The position numbers were made by a program, and so were the translations under genes. A model generated the notes under the pieces. The model was not told the origin of the DNA, did not search any database, and worked only from the letters and a program-made list of their open reading frames with translations. Of a stretch of DNA of 64,000 nucleotides, positions 1 to 8,437 are shown in pieces. Every line of letters starts with the position of its first letter. Positions within the stretch are counted from its first letter, which is position 1. Origin of the DNA: Muribaculaceae bacterium (GTDB lineage Bacteria > Bacteroidota > Bacteroidia > Bacteroidales > Muribaculaceae); the NCBI GenBank assembly GCA_016290325.1, contig JAEETL010000012.1, positions 1 through 64,000 on the forward strand, in the 5' to 3' direction.

Positions 1-122
1 ATAAGATTACCATATAAACTATCTTTAAGAACAACAAAGACATAACGCAAAAGTATAAGAATCACTAATGCTACTACATATAATATAACTGAATAAACCA
101 ATGTCTTTTTATATATTTCCAT
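1..122 (-). CDS. partial membrane protein, N-terminus only
   Basis: An open frame starts with ATG at 122 on the minus strand and stays open to the left edge, giving 40 residues. It begins MEIYKKTLVYSV and continues with a long hydrophobic run, so it is a signal anchor or first transmembrane helix, followed by the more polar LKDSLYGN. A TAACTTTGC element at 153-161 on the same strand is well placed as its promoter and is the main reason to believe the gene is real. The family cannot be named from this fragment. Confidence 0.5.
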   Translation of the reverse strand, partial: MEIYKKTLVYSVILYVVALVILILLRYVFVVLKDSLYGNL

Positions 123-152
123 AACTAAAAGTCAATTAAGTAAGTGTACTAT

Positions 153-161
153 GCAAAGTTA
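153..161 (-). promoter_or_regulatory. promoter -7 box for the left-edge membrane gene
   Basis: Reads TAACTTTGC on the minus strand, a perfect match to the Bacteroidetes TAnnTTTGC element, 31 bases before the ATG at 122. No clear TTTG -33 box was seen. Confidence 0.5.
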
Positions 162-250
162 TGTTATTTTTCTGAAATATCCATTTTTTGCCGCAGAATT
201 ATAGGAATTTTATGGTGATAACCCGTGTACAAGGTAAAGACTGAATTAAG

Positions 251-282
251 AAAAAAAGGGACAAGGTGATGAACCTTGTCCC
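251..282 (-). terminator. intrinsic terminator after the BspA-like gene
   Basis: On the minus strand a perfect 10-bp stem (258-267 with 273-282, 5-base loop) is followed directly by seven T residues. It lies 22 bases beyond the stop codon of the BspA-like gene. Confidence 0.85.
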
Positions 283-304
283 TATAAGTTGCTTTTTGTG
301 CTGA

Positions 305-2191
305 TCATTCTGTTTGGCCAAGAAGTGTATCAATCAGTGAAGTGACATCAGCGATGTTTATTATTCCATCGCCGTTGACATCAGCATTCTTCATAGTTAC
401 TGAAGTTTCATCACCTCCGAGTAAGTAATCAATCAAAGAAGTCACATCACCTATATTAACAAAGCCATCGCTGTTCAGGTCGCCCGGCTCAGTATAGACA
501 GTTACAAGACAAGTAGCAGGCATAGCATAACCATCAGTAGAGCCTACAGTTATTGTTGTAGTTCCCTCCTTGATACCGACGACTTGAACAATGCCACTGC
601 CCAGTACTCGTGCAGCTGCAACTGTTGGATTGCTGGAAGACACAGTATAAATATTAGATGCTATAGGTGTGGGAGTTAGCGTCAATATATGGTTGGGAAG
701 CAACATAGCCTCCTGCTGATCAAGTGTAATGCGATTGGCTACTATAACATGGCAAATGGCCTGCATTCCAAAACAGGATGCTATGATATCACACTCACCA
801 TAGCCAACAGCAAGCACAACACCATTATTTACTGTTGCCACAGTCGTATCAGTTGAAATCCATGTGATTTCTTTATTAGAAGCGTTGTCAGGTGTGACTG
901 TAGCCATTAATCTTATCTGTTCGGTCAATTGAATTACAACAGAGTCATTATTGATGATTATTCCTGTAGGAGCTATGGCATCTCCAATTATATTCTCAAA
1001 GTTTTCCCAGTAAGGTGCAGTGAAATAGGTTGCCAGGGAGGCAGCTGGTACATGGAGTGTGGCAGAATAAGTATCAAAGGTGTTCTCTAAACATGTTGGT
1101 GGATTTGTTGCATAACAATAGATATTCGTCAACTTATTGCAGGCATTGAACGCGAAATCTCCTATGTTTGTGACAGAGTTGCCGATACTGATACTGGTCA
1201 GTCCATCACAGCTTTCAAATGCTTCATTTCCGATGCTTGTAACCGAGTTGGGAATCTCAATACTCGTCAGACCGTTACAGTCACAAAAAGCTACTCTTCC
1301 GATGCTTGTAACCGAGTTGGGAATCTCAATACTCGCCAGGCCGTTACAGCCCCAAAAAGCAAAGGGGCCTATTGAAGTGATAGAGTTGGGGATAATGGTT
1401 TTTTTACAACCAATAACTAATGAATTGCTTGCTGTTTCTATGATGGCATTGCAATTGTTGCGAGAATCATAGCATGGGTTGTCACTTGCCACTCTTAAAC
1501 TTGACAGACCTGAGCAGTAAATAAATGCATTCTTTCCAATGAAAGTAACAGAGTTAGGGATTTCGATGCTTGTTAGGTTACAGCAATATGAGAAAGCTCC
1601 AGAACCAATTGTTATAACAGAGTTGGGGATCTCGATTTTAGTTAGGTTACTGCAATTATAGAAAGCATATTCGGCTATGCTAAGAGAACCATCTCTTATG
1701 ATTATACTTGTACCGTTGTGCATTGCTCCCTTGTACTTATATGCCACCAAGCCAGCGTAAACCAAACCATCGGGCTGATTATTAAACCATGAAGTTTCAT
1801 CAAACGCGCCGACACCAATGCTGGTGACGGAGTTGGGAATATAGATGCTGGTCAGCCCAGTGCAACCATAGAACGCGAGGGCATCAATGCTGGTGACAGA
1901 GTTAGGAATGTCTATGCTGGTCAGGGCAGTGCAGCTATTGAACGCGCTAACACCAATGCTGGTGACGGGGTAAGTTATGCCACCATATGTGACGGTGGCG
2001 GGGATGGTCACCGATCCGGAATATTCATTAGAATAATCATCAGGAGATGAGCCTTTGTAGGTGACGGTGGCAGTCGTGCCATCGATGTGATAGTATATGC
2101 CGTCAACCACGAATTCGTGGGCATGGGCGGTGGTTGCAAACAAAAGTGCCAACATCAAGACCAAGGGCATTAGGTAATTTGCTTTCTTCAT
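305..2191 (-). CDS. BspA-like leucine-rich-repeat surface protein with Big2 and dockerin-like domains
   Basis: Secreted protein of 628 residues. It has a signal peptide (residues 1-24, ending TAHA), then about eight LRR_5/BspA-type repeats between roughly 75 and 350, recognisable by the recurring IPNSVTSIG and AFxxCxxLTSI. Two Big2-like Ig folds follow (about 408-485 and 486-566). The C-terminus has two dockerin-like calcium loops (568-624; GDLNSDGFVNIGDV and DVNGDGIINIADV). BspA-type repeats are known from adhesins of oral and gut Bacteroidetes and other mucosal microbes; adhesion here is inference. The near-identical repeats are prone to slippage and recombination. It is a single gene with its own promoter and terminator. 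The same type of dockerin-like tail ends the two M6 peptidases at 8.6-13.2 kb. Confidence 0.88.
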   Translation of the reverse strand: MKKANYLMPLVLMLALLFATTAHAHEFVVDGIYYHIDGTTATVTYKGSSPDDYSNEYSGSVTIPATVTYGGITYPVTSIGVSAFNSCTALTSIDIPNSVTSIDALAFYGCTGLTSIYIPNSVTSIGVGAFDETSWFNNQPDGLVYAGLVAYKYKGAMHNGTSIIIRDGSLSIAEYAFYNCSNLTKIEIPNSVITIGSGAFSYCCNLTSIEIPNSVTFIGKNAFIYCSGLSSLRVASDNPCYDSRNNCNAIIETASNSLVIGCKKTIIPNSITSIGPFAFWGCNGLASIEIPNSVTSIGRVAFCDCNGLTSIEIPNSVTSIGNEAFESCDGLTSISIGNSVTNIGDFAFNACNKLTNIYCYATNPPTCLENTFDTYSATLHVPAASLATYFTAPYWENFENIIGDAIAPTGIIINNDSVVIQLTEQIRLMATVTPDNASNKEITWISTDTTVATVNNGVVLAVGYGECDIIASCFGMQAICHVIVANRITLDQQEAMLLPNHILTLTPTPIASNIYTVSSSNPTVAAARVLGSGIVQVVGIKEGTTTITVGSTDGYAMPATCLVTVYTEPGDLNSDGFVNIGDVTSLIDYLLGGDETSVTMKNADVNGDGIINIADVTSLIDTLLGQTE

Positions 2192-2251
2192 AGCGTTATA
2201 TGGTTTAGGTTAATATTTGTGGTTGGTAACATCGTGAATATGATTAATCCT

Positions 2252-2260
2252 GCAAATGTA
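2252..2260 (-). promoter_or_regulatory. promoter -7 box for the BspA-like gene
   Basis: Reads TACATTTGC on the minus strand, a full match to TAnnTTTGC, 61 bases before the start codon at 2191. Confidence 0.55.
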
Positions 2261-2420
2261 ACAAACTTTTTTGATTATTGTTACATTACAGGAATAAAAC
2301 CTATAACCTATAACCTCGCCGTATAACCCCAAAACCGACCATCAAAACATGATGCCAGAATGTCGCCAAAAACCGCTAAAATCAAATTATCTCGCCAAAA
2401 AGTCGCCAAAAATGGCAATA

Positions 2421-2459
2421 GAAAAACGCCAACCGATTGAGAAGCAAACGATTAGCGTT
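2421..2459 (-). terminator. intrinsic terminator of tRNA-Leu(CAA)
   Basis: On the minus strand, starting 9 bases after the tRNA, an 11-bp stem with two G-U pairs (2425-2435 with 2449-2459) is followed by a short T run. Confidence 0.7.
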
Positions 2460-2467
2460 TTGAGCCG

Positions 2468-2551
2468 TACCCAGAGCCGGGGTCGAACCGGCACGGGTGT
2501 TACCCCATTGGTGTTTGAGACCAACGCGTCTACCGATTCCGCCATCTGGGC
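2468..2551 (-). tRNA. tRNA-Leu(CAA)
   Basis: Class II tRNA of 84 bases on the minus strand. The acceptor strand GCCCAGA pairs with TCTGGGT, the D arm has the leucine-type GGCGGAATCGGTAGACGCG, and the anticodon loop CTCAAAC gives anticodon CAA. There is a long variable arm and a T loop with GGTTCGACCCC. The 3' CCA is not encoded (ACGG follows). It has its own promoter and terminator. Confidence 0.95.
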
Positions 2552-2562
2552 GAATAGCGGGT

Positions 2563-2571
2563 GCAAAGGTA
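2563..2571 (-). promoter_or_regulatory. promoter -7 box of tRNA-Leu(CAA)
   Basis: Reads TACCTTTGC on the minus strand, 11 bases before the tRNA 5' end. A TTTTTG lies about 22 bases further upstream, fitting the -33 box. Confidence 0.75.
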
Positions 2572-2696
2572 AATGAATTTTTTGAAATAGGTACAAAAAA
2601 TCGTTGTTTTTTTGCAATTCGTGCGATTTTAGGTGCTTTATATCGCTATTTGGCCATGGTTTTTAGTATTTTTGTCGCTCAAAAAATGTAAACGTA

Positions 2697-3422
2697 ATGG
2701 AGAATAAGCAGGAGAATCCGTTTGCTCGCACGGAGTTGATGCTGGGAACCAAGGCGATGGAGCGGTTAGCTCAGAGCCGTGTGGCTGTTTTCGGCATCGG
2801 CGGCGTGGGTGGCTATGTGGTCGAGGCGCTGGCCCGCAGTGGGGTGGGGGCGCTGGACCTGATTGATGACGACACCGTGAGCGTGACGAATATCAACCGA
2901 CAGATTTTTGCGCTTCACAGCACAATCGGGCGCGCTAAGGTGGATGTGGCCGCCGAGCGTGTGCGTGATATCAACCCACAGTGCAAGGTCACGACGCACA
3001 AGATGTTTTATCTACCCGAAAATGCCGATGAAATTGACCTTTCCTGCTTTGACTATGTGGTGGACAGCCTCGATACCATTACAGCCAAGATGGAGATTGC
3101 CCGGCGCTGCCTGCGCTTGGGGGTGACCCACATCTGCTCGATGGGCGCGGCCTACAAGATGGACCCGATGGCGTTTCGCGTGGCCGACTTTGACGCGACG
3201 CGCATCGACCCGCTGGCCCGCATGCTGCGCAAGCTCTTGCACCGCGAGGGCATCCATCATTTTAAATGTGTATATAGCGAGGAGGAGCCGCGCTTCAATC
3301 CTGACGTGCCCGTATATGTCGACGGAAAAAAACAGCCGGGCAGTAACGCTTTTGTTCCTGCCGCGGCCGGTTTGCTGATCGCCCGTGAGGTGATCGTGGA
3401 CCTCACTAGCACCGTGATATAA
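2697..3422 (+). CDS. tcdA: tRNA threonylcarbamoyladenosine dehydratase (TcdA/CsdL, E1-like)
   Basis: ATP-dependent enzyme of the ThiF/MoeB/E1 superfamily that cyclises t6A at position 37 of ANN-decoding tRNAs to ct6A. The 241-residue product has the nucleotide-binding glycine loop GIGGVGGYVVEALARSGVG at 33-51, the acidic LIDDDTVSVTNINRQ just after it, and the subfamily signature CSMGAAYKMDP followed by RIDPLARMLRKLL. It is somewhat shorter than the E. coli protein, mainly at the C-terminus. The ATG at 2697 follows the TAA of an unrelated frame; no strong promoter was seen. It is convergent with the transglycosylase gene, with only two bases between the stop codons and no obvious terminator. 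Confidence 0.9.
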   Translation: MENKQENPFARTELMLGTKAMERLAQSRVAVFGIGGVGGYVVEALARSGVGALDLIDDDTVSVTNINRQIFALHSTIGRAKVDVAAERVRDINPQCKVTTHKMFYLPENADEIDLSCFDYVVDSLDTITAKMEIARRCLRLGVTHICSMGAAYKMDPMAFRVADFDATRIDPLARMLRKLLHREGIHHFKCVYSEEEPRFNPDVPVYVDGKKQPGSNAFVPAAAGLLIAREVIVDLTSTVI

Positions 3423-3424
3423 CG

Positions 3425-5431
3425 TTATTTCTTCTTAGATTTCTTAGAGCTCTTGCCTGTGGAGCTCGACTTGCTGGATGAACTAGACTTCTTGCTGGCT
3501 TTACTTGATTTGTTATTGTCCTTGGAGGAGCTCTTTTTGCCGTTTTTCTTCTCGGATGCTGCAGCTTGACGTGCCTCTTCCTTGGTGGGAATCTTGATTT
3601 TTTCGCCAGCTTTGATCTTATTGCCGTCCTGGATGCCGTTAGCACGCTCGATATCCTTAACCGATACGCCCGACTTCTCGGCGATTTTGGTGAGCGATTC
3701 GCCCTTTTGCACGGTTACCTCGCTGGGCTGTTTAGGCTTGGAGTGCTTTTTGTGCTTGCTGCTCTTTGAGCTGTGAGCAGTCTCGCTGTTCCTTCTGTCT
3801 CTGGATTTACTTTCCTTCTCGCTATACTTAGCATTGCGCGAGCGCCAGTTGCTGGAGTTGCGTTTCGAAGCGTTTTGCCTAGCAGTCTGGTCCTCATATC
3901 GCGAGCTGTTGTTGGCTTTCTTGGCCGTCTTGTTGTTGATCTCGTTATCGACATTCACGGTGTATGAACCCTTGTAGGGAGCCTTGGACGATGCTTCACG
4001 CTCGATGTTCTTCACCTCGTCAAACTGTGCCTGCTCACTCTCGGTCTCGTTCATAGCCATGTCCTCATTCTGTGAGTCGCTGGTATTGTTGACGCCAAAG
4101 TCCTCATTGTCGGCGCTGGCGTTGTTGTGGATGGGAGCAACCACCTTGAGGTTGTCGCCGCGCCTTACCCGCTCGCTACTCATGTTGTTCAGGGACATGA
4201 GCTCGTCGGTCGTCATGCCATATTTCGCCGCGATGGTCGCTAGTGTTTCGCCGCGACCCACCTTATGGGTATAGGTGCGCGGGGTGTTGTTAGCGGTTTG
4301 ACCATTGATATACTCCTCGATGGTGGATACCTGTCCTCCCGGCTCGACGATGCTGCGATGGGCATACAAGTCGTCACGGTAATTGTCGATGCTGTCCTCG
4401 CTCATGATGAAGCTGTACACTTGCTGTGATGGCAACACGAGCGTGTAGGGATGATTGTCACCGGGGATGACATCAGCGCGGTATTGCGGATTAAAGGCAC
4501 GTATTTCCTCGATGGGAATATTGAGCACCTTGGCGATTTGACCGAAGTGGATGCGACGGTTCACGCTCACAGTGTCGGTAATCAGCGGCTTTCGCGCCAA
4601 CGAGGGGCTGATGTTGTGCTGCTTGTAATAGGTCATCGCATAGTTGGCCGCGATAAAAGCGGGCACATAGCCGCGTGTCTCGCGGGGCAGGTACTCATAT
4701 ATGTCCCAAAAATCACCCGTGCCTCCGTTGCGGTGCAGGGCCTTATTGACGTTTCCCGGTCCGCAGTTATAGGCGGCGATGGCCAGCGACCAGTCGTTAT
4801 AGATCTGGTACAGGTTCTTGAGGTATTTTGCCGCCATGGCGCTGGACCGATATGGGTCGCGGCGCTCATCGACGAGTGAATTCACCTCCAGTCCCAGTCC
4901 CTTGCCCGTACCGATCATGAATTGCCATAGTCCGGCAGCACCCACGCGCGACACCGCGTTGGGATCAAGGGCACTCTCCACGATGGGCAGGTACTTGAGC
5001 TCCAGGGGCAACCCCTCTTTTTCAAGCGCCTGTTCAAAGATGGGCATGTAATACAGGCTCATGCCCAGCATCTCCTCGACAAGTGTGCGGCTGCGGTAAA
5101 CATAACGCTCGATGTGTTTGCGCACGACCTGGTTATAGGGCATCTCGATCACTGACGGGATAGCGGCCAGACGGCGGATGTAAGTCTCCTCGCTTACCTC
5201 GCCATAGGACTTGTTTTCCACGTCGGCATCCAGCACCGCATAGTTCTGCAGGTACCAGTTGGTCATCATCTTGTGAACGTCAGCATCAAAACTCTCAGGG
5301 AAAACGATGTCGTCATCGGTAATCGTGTTCTTGAGAGACAGGATGTTGTTTTTCTCGCGCGGCGCTGCCACGAGTGTGACCGCGGTCAGCGTGGCCGTTA
5401 GCAATAATGTGAGGAGTCGATGTTTTGTCAT
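3425..5431 (-). CDS. mltD: LysM lytic transglycosylase (MltD-type)
   Basis: Exported peptidoglycan hydrolase, 668 residues, cutting glycan strands with 1,6-anhydro ends. It has a signal peptide (1-22), an SLT/Slt70-type domain at about 110-235 with catalytic Glu152 in IVESALDP, then GLWQFM (168-172) and AYNCGPGNV (220-228). A degenerate LysM-like stretch lies near 290-335, a LysM at about 388-431 and another at 571-616. Residues 440-570 and the C-terminus after 620 are low-complexity, rich in Ser, Lys, Asn and Glu. It is the last gene of the block parA-parB-DUF5683-mltD, 24 bases after DUF5683. LysM modules hold the enzyme to peptidoglycan; the basic Ser/Lys tail is unusual and unexplained. 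Confidence 0.92.
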   Translation of the reverse strand: MTKHRLLTLLLTATLTAVTLVAAPREKNNILSLKNTITDDDIVFPESFDADVHKMMTNWYLQNYAVLDADVENKSYGEVSEETYIRRLAAIPSVIEMPYNQVVRKHIERYVYRSRTLVEEMLGMSLYYMPIFEQALEKEGLPLELKYLPIVESALDPNAVSRVGAAGLWQFMIGTGKGLGLEVNSLVDERRDPYRSSAMAAKYLKNLYQIYNDWSLAIAAYNCGPGNVNKALHRNGGTGDFWDIYEYLPRETRGYVPAFIAANYAMTYYKQHNISPSLARKPLITDTVSVNRRIHFGQIAKVLNIPIEEIRAFNPQYRADVIPGDNHPYTLVLPSQQVYSFIMSEDSIDNYRDDLYAHRSIVEPGGQVSTIEEYINGQTANNTPRTYTHKVGRGETLATIAAKYGMTTDELMSLNNMSSERVRRGDNLKVVAPIHNNASADNEDFGVNNTSDSQNEDMAMNETESEQAQFDEVKNIEREASSKAPYKGSYTVNVDNEINNKTAKKANNSSRYEDQTARQNASKRNSSNWRSRNAKYSEKESKSRDRRNSETAHSSKSSKHKKHSKPKQPSEVTVQKGESLTKIAEKSGVSVKDIERANGIQDGNKIKAGEKIKIPTKEEARQAAASEKKNGKKSSSKDNNKSSKASKKSSSSSKSSSTGKSSKKSKKK

Positions 5432-5455
5432 ATTGTTTTGTCGTTTAGTTCGTTG

Positions 5456-6295
5456 TTAAAAACTGATGGCGCACTGCAAGCCCAGCGAGGGCAGGCGCCC
5501 CCCGAACTGTCCGTTGTCGATGGTGGCGGGAGCCACATCCAGGGTGAGGTCGGGTGATATGTCGAAATGGGCGAGCGAGGCGTCCACATAAGCATCTACG
5601 ATATTGATGAGATATACTCCCACCATGGCGATGACGCAAATCTCGCGGTAACGCCGGTAGTAATCGCGCTTATTCTTCATGATCTTTTGCAGCCACGCCT
5701 TGTCCAGGTCGCTCTCTTCCACGGTCGGCGGGAAGAAATCCATGTAGCTGCGCGTGTCGGGGTCATCATCCATCACATCACGGTAACCCTTGGAATAGTC
5801 TTTGTACATGCGGTTATTCCATGATGCGCCATAACTCAAGCCAACAAATGAACCCACCACGATGGGCAGTTTCCAGTAGCGGCGGTTATAGATTTGACCT
5901 AATCCGGGACACAATGCCGATAGCCATAGCGCCCGTTGCGGGTCAGGATTGAACGTGCGCACCTTGCCCAAGGGGGCGGCAGCGGTGTTGTCAGTAAGGA
6001 TTTCCACGTTATCAATCCCTTGGATAGAGTCAATCGAGGCAAAGGTGATGGTGTCGCCCGAGACATTGACCACCCTCACGGGCGAGAGTTTGCTTGCAGC
6101 GGTCGTGTCGGCGCTCACAACAGTGCGGCGCACGTGATGGCCTAAGGCTTGTTGCGGCTTGGTGATGACGGTATCGCTCTTCGCAACAACAGGTTCCTGT
6201 GCCACAGCAATAGCGCTGTAGCACATCAGGCACATTACCAATGCGGCAACGAGCCAATGCCGTGTTGTGTTGTGATATGTCACTCGTCTTTTCAC
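5456..6295 (-). CDS. DUF5683 domain protein (parAB operon)
   Basis: A 279-residue exported or membrane-associated protein of unknown function. It has a signal peptide (about 1-32, ending AIAVAQ), a 70-residue linker, then a conserved core starting near 115 (NPDPQRALWLSALCPGLGQIYNRRYWKLP). That core carries hydrophobic segments with small-residue motifs (GQIYNRRYWK, VGSFVGLSYG) typical of DUF5683, and another at about 215-232. The family is Bacteroidetes-specific as far as I recall and sits between parB and the LysM transglycosylase, as here (14 bases after parB). The context suggests a link between chromosome segregation and the cell envelope, but no function is established. Confidence 0.8.
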   Translation of the reverse strand: MKRRVTYHNTTRHWLVAALVMCLMCYSAIAVAQEPVVAKSDTVITKPQQALGHHVRRTVVSADTTAASKLSPVRVVNVSGDTITFASIDSIQGIDNVEILTDNTAAAPLGKVRTFNPDPQRALWLSALCPGLGQIYNRRYWKLPIVVGSFVGLSYGASWNNRMYKDYSKGYRDVMDDDPDTRSYMDFFPPTVEESDLDKAWLQKIMKNKRDYYRRYREICVIAMVGVYLINIVDAYVDASLAHFDISPDLTLDVAPATIDNGQFGGRLPSLGLQCAISF

Positions 6296-6309
6296 CAGTC
6301 AATCGGGGA

Positions 6310-7191
6310 TTAAGCCTCCTTCAGGTTGTCAAAGATGCTAATGATTTTCTCGAGCTGTTCCTCGGTCGTGAACGGGAAAGTGATTTTTCCTTTACCCGAC
6401 TGGTCACAGGTGAACTTCACGGGCACGCCAAACGCCGTCGAGAGATGCTTTTGCAGGATCTCATAATCCTTGACATTGACGGTTTTGTGGGTGTCATTAC
6501 CATTGCCCTGCTCGTTGATGGCGGCCTGCTGCATTTGTTTGGCGCGTTGCTCCACCTGCCTTACCGACAAACCTTTCTTAACGGTCTCGTTGTACAGTTT
6601 CAGCTGGAGTTTCGGGTCATCAAGTGACAACAGCGCCCGTGCGTGACCCATGTCCACCATGTGGTCATGCAGGCCCAATTGAACCTCGGCGGGTAGCTTG
6701 AGCAGCCTCAGGAAATTGGCGATGGTGGCGCGTTTCTTGCCGATGCGCTCGCTCAGGCGTTCCTGGGTGAGATCATATTGGTCGATAAGTTTCCTGAAAG
6801 TGAGGGCGATCTCGATAGCGTTGAGGTCCTCGCGCTGGATGTTCTCGATAAGCGCCATCTCGGTAACCTCGCTGTCGTTAGCCGTGCGGATGTAGGCAGG
6901 CACCGTGTTCAGTCCAGCCAGCAGTGAGGCGCGGTAGCGTCTTTCGCCCGAGATGATCTGGTAACTGTTGTCCCCCGTGCTACGCAACGTCAGCGGCTGG
7001 ATAATGCCCAGCTCGCGGATGCTCGTTGCCAACTCTTCCAGGGCATCCTCGTCAAAGTTCTGGCGGGGTTGGTCAGGATTGGGAGTGATTTGGCTGATGG
7101 GTATCTCGTTGATAGCCGAGGACCCTTCAGTTTGGATGTCATCCATCGAGATGAGTGACCCTAGGCCGCGTTTGAGTGCTTTACCTTTCAT
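6310..7191 (-). CDS. parB: chromosome partitioning protein ParB
   Basis: CTP-dependent DNA clamp that loads at parS and works with ParA in origin segregation. The 293-residue protein has the usual parts: a basic N-terminal ParA-contact peptide (KGKALKRGLGSL), the ParB/Srx CTPase domain with GERRYRA (82-88) and ENIQRE (116-121), and a central helix-turn-helix region (about 130-210, including RIGKKRATIANFLRLLKLP). A linker is followed by a C-terminal dimerisation domain (about 235-293). It is translated 52 bases after parA in the same operon. No clean parS palindrome was found in the window, only degenerate half-sites near parA. Confidence 0.96.
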   Translation of the reverse strand: MKGKALKRGLGSLISMDDIQTEGSSAINEIPISQITPNPDQPRQNFDEDALEELATSIRELGIIQPLTLRSTGDNSYQIISGERRYRASLLAGLNTVPAYIRTANDSEVTEMALIENIQREDLNAIEIALTFRKLIDQYDLTQERLSERIGKKRATIANFLRLLKLPAEVQLGLHDHMVDMGHARALLSLDDPKLQLKLYNETVKKGLSVRQVEQRAKQMQQAAINEQGNGNDTHKTVNVKDYEILQKHLSTAFGVPVKFTCDQSGKGKITFPFTTEEQLEKIISIFDNLKEA

Positions 7192-7243
7192 ATGATGTAG
7201 CGGTTATTCTTTTATTATCGTTGTTGGTTATTATTCAGTTCAG

Positions 7244-8014
7244 TCATTTGCCCTTACCGCGAGCGATGATCTCCTGGGCGAGCTGGATGTGGCTCGTCGC
7301 ACCGCGGCATGTGGGGTCATATTGGGTGACGGGCATCCCATGGCTTGGTGCCTCACTGATGCGGATATTACGCGGAATGACCGTATTGAATACCATATCC
7401 CCAAAGTGACCCTTCAGTTCCTCAAATATCTCGTTGGCGAGCCTCAGTCGGGCGTCATACATCGTTAACAGGAATCCCTCGATGCGCAGGCTGGCGTTGA
7501 GCTTGCCCTTGATGATGCGGATGGTGTTCAGCAGTTTGCTGATGCCCTCTAGGGCAAAATATTCAGCTTGGACAGGGATAATCACGCTGTCGGCGGCAGT
7601 GAGCGCGTTCACCGTAATTAATCCCAGCGACGGACTGCAGTCAATGATGATGAAATCATAATCCTGTTTCAATTCTCCAAGGGCTTTCCTTAACACGCGT
7701 TCACGGCCCTGTTTCTCAACCAGTTCCAACTCGGCGCCCACGAGGTCGATGCGGGAGCCCAACAGTTGTAGTCTGGGAACCCCAGTGTCGACCACGGCAC
7801 TGCGCATGGGGTAATCATCGACCAGGCATTCATAGATGGTCGATGACATGTCCTTGGATTCGATGCCCAGCCCCGATGTAGCGTTAGCCTGCGGGTCGGC
7901 ATCGATCAGTAACACGCGCTGACCGCTTTCGGCCAACGCTGCCGACAAGTTGATTGATGTGGTGGTTTTGCCTACGCCGCCCTTTTGATTGGCGATTGCA
8001 ATTATCTTTCCCAT
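7244..8014 (-). CDS. parA: chromosome partitioning ATPase ParA (Soj)
   Basis: MinD/ParA-type ATPase that drives ParB-origin complexes along the nucleoid. It has the deviant Walker A KGGVGKTT (11-18), then LLIDADPQANATSGLG and the Walker B-like FIIIDCSPSLGLITVNAL. I chose the ATG at 8014, giving MGKIIAIANQKGG, the usual ParA start. The frame extends to a TTG at 8032, but the six extra residues are not family-like. It is the first gene of the parA-parB-DUF5683-mltD block. A weak promoter (TTTCTTTGC, 8116-8124) lies about 100 bases upstream. Confidence 0.96.
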   Translation of the reverse strand: MGKIIAIANQKGGVGKTTTSINLSAALAESGQRVLLIDADPQANATSGLGIESKDMSSTIYECLVDDYPMRSAVVDTGVPRLQLLGSRIDLVGAELELVEKQGRERVLRKALGELKQDYDFIIIDCSPSLGLITVNALTAADSVIIPVQAEYFALEGISKLLNTIRIIKGKLNASLRIEGFLLTMYDARLRLANEIFEELKGHFGDMVFNTVIPRNIRISEAPSHGMPVTQYDPTCRGATSHIQLAQEIIARGKGK

Positions 8015-8115
8015 AAATGGTGATAGCTTCAAAAAAGTTTATATAGTGTTGGCTTCGCCTCAGCAATAATGATGCAAGCATCTATTGCTTTCGGCTTGCG
8101 CATTGTTTCACGGGT

Positions 8116-8124
8116 GCAAAGAAA
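8116..8124 (-). promoter_or_regulatory. possible parA promoter overlapping a parS-like half-site
   Basis: Reads TTTCTTTGC on the minus strand, one base off TAnnTTTGC. The plus strand at 8104-8112 reads TGTTTCACG, the left half of a parS-like site. The overlap suggests ParB autoregulation, which is inference only. Confidence 0.3.
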
Positions 8125-8284
8125 CATTTTTTTACGCAAAAAACAGCCAAAAACTCCGTTAAAATCGTTGAATTGTTCAAAACTATCGTGAAATGTCAAT
8201 AAATCGTGGAACATTAGGTTTTTGGCTTTTTATGCCCTATAAACTACTGTTACAACACCTTACCTTTCCCTAACTGCCAGCATG

Positions 8285-8316
8285 AAAAAGTGGCCGCATC
8301 GTCACGACGCAGCCAC
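8285..8316 (-). terminator. intrinsic terminator of the candidate RNA
   Basis: On the minus strand GTGGC pairs with GCCAC, with an inner TCG/CGA stem separated by single mismatches, followed by five T residues (8285-8289 on the plus strand are A). Confidence 0.75.
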
Positions 8317-8431
8317 CCACTGTAAACCTTAAAACATCTTTTTTAGCGGGCCTTACCTATTGAAAACCTGGGCCCGCATATCTTGAAATCATATGTGTAA
8401 ACACAGTAAAGAATCTTTCATCTTTTTCTAT
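8285..8431 (-). ncRNA. candidate structured RNA or attenuated leader upstream of parA
   Basis: The minus strand shows a complete small transcription unit with no credible protein. A TACTTTTGT promoter box lies at 8438-8446. A perfect 7-bp hairpin GCGGGCC/GGCCCGC with an 18-base loop is at 8346-8377. A strong terminator hairpin (GTGGC/GCCAC, 8290-8316) is followed by TTTTT. The segments ACTGT and ACAGT flank the middle hairpin and could pair to close it. Two overlapping short frames (10 and 11 codons) exist but are not supported. It could be a stand-alone sRNA or a leader with attenuator for the parA operon. It does not show the SRP or tmRNA signatures. Confidence 0.45.
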
Positions 8432-8437
8432 CAAATC

